NCBI GenBank assembly: GCA_021405325.1
Contig: QWII01000138.1
Coordinates: 1-38,384, forward strand
DNA: 38,384 nucleotides
Direction of reading: 5' to 3'
From: Caldilinea sp. CFX5
Lineage (GTDB): Bacteria > Chloroflexota > Anaerolineae > Caldilineales > Caldilineaceae
Both the position numbers and the translations under genes were made by a program. Below, piece by piece: positions 33,566-38,384 of this stretch; the first letter of the stretch is position 1; each line of letters starts with the position of its first letter. The notes under the pieces were generated by a model. It did not search any database, had not been told where the DNA came from, and worked only from the letters and a program-made list of their open reading frames with translations.

Positions 33566-34759
33566 TTATGCCTCAAAGTAGTCCTTCAACCGGGCCAACC
33601 CGGTCTTAATATCTTCCACGTTAATCCCCGAATAGGCCAACCGGATGTAATGATTTTTCTCCCCGGCCAACGGGCGACCGAAGTGCTTGCGCGTGCAGAA
33701 GGAGACATCGGTGTTGGTCAACGCCTCGGTCATCAACTGGTTTACATCCGTAAAGCCTTTGCGTTCCATGATCTTGGTTACATTGGGGAAGAGGTAGAAG
33801 GTGCTGTCCGGCTTGGCAATCGTCACGCCGTTGATTGCCTGCAAGCCAGCCACTGCCGCATCGCGCCGCTCCATCAAGGTCTCGACAATGGCGTCGGGGC
33901 CGGTGGTGTCACCGGGAATGGCTTGGACCATCGCCCGCTGGATAAAGTGGGGCGAACAGGATTCGACATTGGTGTTGAGCTTGTTGATGACATTGATCAC
34001 CTCTTTTGGCCCAATCGCCGCGCCCAGCCGCCAGCCGGTCATGGCAAAGCGTTTGGAACAGGTGTAGAGGATGACCGTGCGCTCCTGCATCCCCGGAATG
34101 TTGACAATCGACTCCGCCTTGCCGCTGTAGATGATTTCATGATAGGCGTCATCGCTCATCACCCAGAGGTCATGCTTGATCGCCAGCGCGGCCAGTTCTT
34201 CCATCTCCTGGCGGGTGGACTGGGCGCCGGTCGGATTCTGATAATTGTTGTAGATGAGCGCCTTGGTGCGCGGGGTAATCGACCGCTTGATGGCGTCCAT
34301 GTCCAGCGCAAAACCGGTGGCGGTTTCAATATAGCCATAGGGCACGGCCACGCCGCCCAAATATTCAATCTGCGACTCGTAGATCGGATAGCCGGGGTTG
34401 GGGTAGAGTACCTCATCGCCGGGGTTCATCACGGCGGCAATAAACTTGCCGATGACCGGCTTGCCGCCCGGTTGCACCGACACATTTTCGGCGCTGTAGG
34501 TCACGCTGCGCTTGCTGCCCACATCCGCGGCCAAGACTGCCCGCAATTCGGGAATGCCGGCGGCGGGACAGTAGCCGGTGTAGCCATCTTTAATCGCTTT
34601 ATAAGTCGCCTCGACAATGTTGGCGGGGGTGGGAATGTTCATATCGCCCAGGTGAAAGGGGTAGACGCGATGGCCTTTCGCCGCCCACGCCGCCGCGGCG
34701 CCGGAGACGGCAAAGGCGGTTTCTGTGCCCAATTTGTCCAGTTGTTTTGCCAGTTGCAT
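33566..34759 (-). CDS. Class I/II PLP-dependent aminotransferase
   Basis: The 397-residue enzyme is of the aspartate aminotransferase fold. It carries PNPGYPIYESQIEYLGG (120-136), NNYQNPTGAQ (171-180), SDDAYHEIIY (202-211) and the PLP lysine Lys236 in TCSKRFAMTGWRLG. The exact amino acid substrate is not clear. ATG at 34759 is used because GAGG lies 6 bases upstream; the ATG at 34792 would place that site inside the gene. It is followed at 3 bases by the CDF gene. A -10 and a leader hairpin lie upstream. Confidence 0.9.
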   Translation of the reverse strand: MQLAKQLDKLGTETAFAVSGAAAAWAAKGHRVYPFHLGDMNIPTPANIVEATYKAIKDGYTGYCPAAGIPELRAVLAADVGSKRSVTYSAENVSVQPGGKPVIGKFIAAVMNPGDEVLYPNPGYPIYESQIEYLGGVAVPYGYIETATGFALDMDAIKRSITPRTKALIYNNYQNPTGAQSTRQEMEELAALAIKHDLWVMSDDAYHEIIYSGKAESIVNIPGMQERTVILYTCSKRFAMTGWRLGAAIGPKEVINVINKLNTNVESCSPHFIQRAMVQAIPGDTTGPDAIVETLMERRDAAVAGLQAINGVTIAKPDSTFYLFPNVTKIMERKGFTDVNQLMTEALTNTDVSFCTRKHFGRPLAGEKNHYIRLAYSGINVEDIKTGLARLKDYFEA

Positions 34760-34788
34760 ATGCTTCCTCGGATCTGTTGCTGATGAGT

Positions 34789-34843
34789 ACATGACGTGGA
34801 GGGGACGTCATGTGTGCGAATGATGGGAATTGCCTTCATTATA
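34789..34843 (-). promoter_or_regulatory. Promoter -10 and leader hairpin of the aminotransferase-CDF operon
   Basis: On the minus strand, TATAAT lies at 34843-34838 with a TGG-type extension before it but no clear -35. Downstream of it, ACATGACGT (34789-34797) and ACGTCATGT (34805-34813) form a perfect 9-bp stem with a 7-base loop, in the leader and about 20 bases from the ribosome site. It may act as an operator in DNA or as a leader hairpin in RNA. The rest of 34844-35107 shows no gene. Confidence 0.5.
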
Positions 34844-35107
34844 TACCAGACGCCCGGATTGCGGAATTAAAAGTGGCAGAATGTAGCCTACCGGTTGCCT
34901 ACGCATAGGGTAAGCGACTATACGATACGCTGTTTTCACTGACTAACAGGAGCCTGCCAACGGTGGAATCACACCAAGCCCGTAAAGCACGCTTACGCAA
35001 ACCATGCTACGCTGTACCCGTTCGCGCCACGGCGTGAATCATGCCATTTCAGCGTTCCCAAAATACCGTTTCCCCAAGAACATTGTTTCCCAAGAAAGAG
35101 GAGGGAT

Positions 35108-37345
35108 ATGCGCATACGTTCTTTGCCGCCGGCAAAACTATTGCTCACTCTCCTGGTCTTCACACTACTCTCTTCATCGCAACTGACCAGAGAGGCTACG
35201 GCCGCGCCCAGTGGGCAACCGGCAGGGTCAACCACGGATACGGGACTTTTTATCCCGCTGGCTACTGCGGCAACAGCGATGCTGGCGCGGCAAGATAGCG
35301 CTGACCATAAAGTGCTTGTCGAACGCAGCCGCGCCGTACAAATCGACTTTGCCCAACTGGCCGCGCTCAGCAGCGCCGGTTCGACAAGCTCACGGCAAGC
35401 CGCGTCTACCCAACCATTGCCGCTGAATCTCTTTCCCGATCTGACGCTGCTGGCCCAGGCAGAGCAGGTGGCGCCCAACCCCAGCGGCGGTGGTTATGTC
35501 TGGAGCGGGACAGTCGTCGATCAGCCCGATAGCCTTGTGCAACTGGTCGTCAAAGATGGGCTAATGGCGGCGGACATTATCCTCCCCGGCGCCCTCAACG
35601 CCGAAGGAATGCCAATCATCGCTGTCTATCAGGTGCGTCCATTGGCGGACAATCTCCATCTGGTGCGTCAGGTCAGGATGGTGGAAACCGATCACACCAC
35701 GCCCGATTTTCTGCCGCCGGAACCGACCGAACCGGGCGCCGGCAACATCCCCCAAGCCGACGACGGTTCGCTCATCGATGTAATGGTCGCCTACACCCCC
35801 CGCGCCCGCACTGCGTCCGGCAGCGCCGCCGCGATTGCCTTGGATATTGATGCCGCCGTGGCATTGACCAACAAAGCCTACGCTAACAGCGGGATCAACC
35901 AGCGCATTCGCCTGGTGCGCACCAGGGAGGTCAACTACACCGAGGGCAATATGGCCACCGACCTCAATCGGATCACCCGCAAGACCGACGGCTTTATGGA
36001 CGAAATCCACACCTTGCGCAACGAAGCCGCCGCCGACATTGTCACGTTGATCGTCGATACCAACGAAGCCGCCGCCGGCATCGCCTGGATCTTGCAAGGG
36101 GTGCAGCCATCCTTTGAAGCCTACGCCTTTAATGTGGTGGACATCTGCTGTGTCGCCGGCGGCTTTGTCTTTGCCCATGAGCTGGGGCATAACATGGGAG
36201 CGGCCCATGACTGGTATGTCGATGACGAACCGGGCGCCTTTGACTACAGTCATGGCTATGTCGAGCCGGCGTGCAGCTTCCGCACCATCATGGCCTATGG
36301 CAGTCAATGTTCGTCGGTGCCCCGCATTGCCCACTTTGCCAACCCCGATGTGAGCTATCAGGGCAAAGCGACCGGCGTGCGTCCCGGCACCAATCTGAGC
36401 TGTTACGCTGGTAATGCCAACAACCCGGCCTGTGACGCTGATGTTCGGCTCACCTTTAACAACACGGCGCTGACCGTCGCCAATTTCCGCCAGAGCAACA
36501 GCACCCAACCGACGGCAACTGCTGTGCCGCCGACCAACACTCCACTGCCGCCGCCGGCGACCAACACTCCACTGCCGCCGGCGACCACGGTCACGCCGAC
36601 AGAAACGCCGACACCGACCGGCGTCCTGCCCCCCACCGCCACCAGCCAACCGCCGACCAATACACCGGCGCCGCCAACCAATACACCGACGGCCACGCCG
36701 CCGCCCGACACAACACCCACAGCCACCCAAACGGTCGCGCCAACCCCCACCTGTCCGGCGCCAACCGCTACACCGCCGGCCACTGGCCCCACCTTGGAGA
36801 TCAGCGGCGGACCAACTATTGGGGCGCCCGGCAGCTATTTCATTGTCATCGGGCAGCGCTTCCCTGCCAATACTACGCTGACGCTCTATATCAACAACCG
36901 GGTGATCGGTCAGATCCCGACCGATGCGAATGGCGCCTTTGTCGTCGCCTTGATCACCCTGCCCACCACACCCGCCGGCGCCTATCGCCTGTCCGCCGGC
37001 CCGGAATATCCGGCTGCCGTCACCATGATTGTTGACCCAACGGCGACCGTGACCAAACCCGATCCTAATGGCCAATCCCTGACCGTGCCGCCGGAGGTTA
37101 CCCCGGCCAATCTGCTCTATCTACCGCTCATCCGCACGGGCGGCGGTAAAGGCGCTGAGGCCGAAATCGGCGGCGAGCCTTGCGCCCCGCCGCCGATCCC
37201 GACCGCCACGCCGACGCCGGGCGCTACCCCCACCCCCGGCGCCACCGTGGTTAGTATTGTCGCGCCGGCCCAAGGAACAGTGGCGCCCCCCTCGTTTCCC
37301 CTGCAAGTCAACACCAACTGGCCGGTGCATATGAATACAACATGA
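35108..37345 (+). CDS. Secreted reprolysin-type zinc metalloprotease
   Basis: The 745-residue protein starts with a signal peptide (1-33). A propeptide-like region (to about 215) precedes the metalloprotease domain, which has the zinc site HELGHNMGAAHD (His357, Glu358, His361, His367) and the Met-turn RTIMAYG (Met395), as in M12B reprolysins. A Thr/Pro linker follows (about 478-560), then a beta-sandwich segment (about 563-640), a LLYLPLI motif and a second Pro/Thr stretch. GAGGAGGGA precedes the ATG. The gene ends inside a long hairpin, so its final residues VHMNTT come from repeat DNA, and the sequence after 'VSIVAPAQGT' looks like the beginning of another domain that was cut short. It is exported and probably degrades external protein. 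Confidence 0.9.
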   Translation: MRIRSLPPAKLLLTLLVFTLLSSSQLTREATAAPSGQPAGSTTDTGLFIPLATAATAMLARQDSADHKVLVERSRAVQIDFAQLAALSSAGSTSSRQAASTQPLPLNLFPDLTLLAQAEQVAPNPSGGGYVWSGTVVDQPDSLVQLVVKDGLMAADIILPGALNAEGMPIIAVYQVRPLADNLHLVRQVRMVETDHTTPDFLPPEPTEPGAGNIPQADDGSLIDVMVAYTPRARTASGSAAAIALDIDAAVALTNKAYANSGINQRIRLVRTREVNYTEGNMATDLNRITRKTDGFMDEIHTLRNEAAADIVTLIVDTNEAAAGIAWILQGVQPSFEAYAFNVVDICCVAGGFVFAHELGHNMGAAHDWYVDDEPGAFDYSHGYVEPACSFRTIMAYGSQCSSVPRIAHFANPDVSYQGKATGVRPGTNLSCYAGNANNPACDADVRLTFNNTALTVANFRQSNSTQPTATAVPPTNTPLPPPATNTPLPPATTVTPTETPTPTGVLPPTATSQPPTNTPAPPTNTPTATPPPDTTPTATQTVAPTPTCPAPTATPPATGPTLEISGGPTIGAPGSYFIVIGQRFPANTTLTLYINNRVIGQIPTDANGAFVVALITLPTTPAGAYRLSAGPEYPAAVTMIVDPTATVTKPDPNGQSLTVPPEVTPANLLYLPLIRTGGGKGAEAEIGGEPCAPPPIPTATPTPGATPTPGATVVSIVAPAQGTVAPPSFPLQVNTNWPVHMNTT

Positions 37346-37384
37346 CCGGATGAGCTTCGGCAAACTCATCCGGTCATGTTGTAT
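37335..37384. repeat. Perfect 20-bp inverted repeat over the protease stop codon
   Basis: Arms 37335-37354 and 37365-37384 (ATACAACATGACCGGATGAG) are exact reverse complements with a 10-base loop. The TGA stop of the protease (37343-37345) lies in the left arm. It is between convergent genes and may terminate both transcripts; there is no T-tract. Confidence 0.9.
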
Positions 37385-37415
37385 CAGGTGTAGTTGTCGG
37401 GGGATGAGGTCAGCA

Positions 37416-38384
37416 TCATTTTACGATCATGGGTAGATAGACCAGCGACCCGCCGGCAGCACTGTTGGTTGCCGAGTCGGTTGCCGTCACCGGTGCTGTC
37501 GCCGTGAGTACCGCTGTTGTCGTTACCGCGGCTGTTGTCGTCAGCGTTGGCGTGAGGACAGGGGTAGTTTCTGTCACTACGGTCTCACTGATCGCCGTCG
37601 CCGTCGTTGGGGTCTCACTGGCGGCGCTGTTCCCGCCAGTGACCAGCGGCAGGAAGAGTGCGTTCGCCGCCACATCAACCACTGTGTCAACCACAGTCGT
37701 GGTTTCGACCGTCGTCGTGATGCCCGGCGTCACGCTAACCGGCTCCGCCGTCACACTCTCGGCACTGGCCGCCCGTACCACGGGATCGCCGGGGCGGGTG
37801 ACTTTGGCATTTTGCTCGGCCAATACCCACTTGCCGATGAAGGCGCCGGTGGCGTTGACATTCTGGCGGAAGTTGATCAGCCCGTTCGGGGCCACGACAT
37901 AGGCGGTGATCGTCACATTCTGCTCAAAGGCCGCCGACCGTGGTTGGCTGCCCGGCCCGCTTTGCCCATCCGTACCGGCGACATGGAGGATGATACCGTT
38001 GGCATCCAGATTGGTCACGCCCGGCGCCGGCCCGACAAAGGCATTATTGTTGACCAGGAGCACACCGGCGATGCGCACTTCACTCGGCGCTTGGAAGTGA
38101 ACCTTGGCGTTCTGGCTCACTGTCCAGGAAGCGAAGTGATAGAGTCCGCCGCTCAGTACCAGCGTGGCGCCATTGTTCACCGTCAGGGCGCCATAGCTGC
38201 CGGCGGCGAGTGTCTGGCTGCCATTGACGGTGACGGCCTGCGTGCCAGGGGTGATGGCGGGCAGCGCCGGTAGGCCAGAGCGCAACGGCAGCGCCAAGGG
38301 GGTGGTGCGTGTACCATTGACTACGCCTTTGCCGGTCAGATCGTTATAGCTGGGATTGTAGATCACCCCGTTGTTGTCCACCAC
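37416..38384 (-). CDS. Secreted protein, C-terminal part (runs off the window)
   Basis: The frame is open at the right edge, so the 5' end is not in the window; 322 residues are visible. A beta-rich region, with GSQTLAAGSYGALTVNNGAT and AKVHFQAPSEVRIAGVLLVN, resembles polymer-forming or adhesin-like repeat domains found in secreted bacterial proteins. It is followed by a Thr/Val/Ala-rich low-complexity stretch (about 210-310) and ends SLVYLPMIVK. This terminal motif, with a related YLPLI in the neighbouring protease and LFLPLV earlier in this protein, is typical of Chloroflexota secreted proteins. The role is unknown. Confidence 0.75.
   Translation of the reverse strand: MVDNNGVIYNPSYNDLTGKGVVNGTRTTPLALPLRSGLPALPAITPGTQAVTVNGSQTLAAGSYGALTVNNGATLVLSGGLYHFASWTVSQNAKVHFQAPSEVRIAGVLLVNNNAFVGPAPGVTNLDANGIILHVAGTDGQSGPGSQPRSAAFEQNVTITAYVVAPNGLINFRQNVNATGAFIGKWVLAEQNAKVTRPGDPVVRAASAESVTAEPVSVTPGITTTVETTTVVDTVVDVAANALFLPLVTGGNSAASETPTTATAISETVVTETTPVLTPTLTTTAAVTTTAVLTATAPVTATDSATNSAAGGSLVYLPMIVK

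Noticed and set aside
33083..34783. Long plus-strand open frame of 566 codons
   Set aside because: It is the antisense of the CDF and aminotransferase genes, whose motifs, starts and ribosome sites are clear.
36514..36785. Repetitive C/A/G-rich DNA that looked like a tandem repeat or CRISPR-like array
   Set aside because: It encodes the Thr/Pro linker of the metalloprotease in frame, with no regular repeat-spacer pattern.
35561..37075. Long minus-strand frame opposite the metalloprotease
   Set aside because: The Gly/Arg-rich translation is a shadow of the Pro/Thr linker and domain codons on the plus strand.

Overview
The window looks like a chromosomal segment of a Chloroflexota bacterium (Anaerolineae/Caldilineae type). 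This is an inference from protein style, because no rRNA or other marker gene is present. The signs are high-GC coding regions, secreted proteins with long Thr-Pro linkers, YLPL/YLPM motifs near C-termini, two-gene DUF5678 and HNH cassettes, and intergenic DNA crowded with long perfect inverted repeats. About thirty genes are mostly housekeeping, transport and secreted proteins. No tRNA, rRNA, CRISPR or prophage was seen.

Layout. 1-9000: a ceramidase-like hydrolase, a secreted adhesin-like protein, an orphan FtsX/MacB-type permease, an aldo/keto reductase, an HNH nuclease with its small partner, and a DegT-type aminotransferase. 9030-12455: a promoter, a tandem glycine riboswitch, an intrinsic terminator and full-length gcvP. 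12500-14700: a large polytopic membrane protein. 14880-18180: accessory DNA with two overlapping paralogous DUF5678 genes, a decayed IS1-family element, an unexplained structured stretch, a small-protein/nucleotidyltransferase pair and gene scraps. 18185-21046: a GT4 glycosyltransferase and an S41 protease. 21228-27557: a consensus promoter with an overlapping operator-like palindrome, then a five-gene oligopeptide-type ABC importer (two permeases, two ATPases, substrate-binding lipoprotein). 27768-30147: a small lipoprotein and a two-component pair. 30210-31195: an Uma2 scrap and a DUF559 nuclease gene flanked by mirrored palindromes. 31258-34759: lspA, a DUF433 gene, a VOC protein, and a CDF transporter three bases behind an aminotransferase. 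35108-38384: a secreted reprolysin-type metalloprotease and the 3' part of another secreted protein.

The most unusual feature is intergenic. At least a dozen long hairpins (15-31 bp perfect arms) occur between genes, including between divergent genes where they cannot be ordinary terminators. Several share core words (GTCCGTGAC/GTCACGGAC, or TTACGCA at the outer ends). Some are nested hairpin inside hairpin, and two copies differ by a compensatory base-pair change. One nested composite of about 190 bp appears to form the peripheral P3a stem of the first glycine aptamer upstream of gcvP, so that the aptamer core is split in the DNA by about 190 bp but can re-form in the RNA. That arrangement, and the palindrome-flanked DUF559 gene, are the best candidates for something not yet described.
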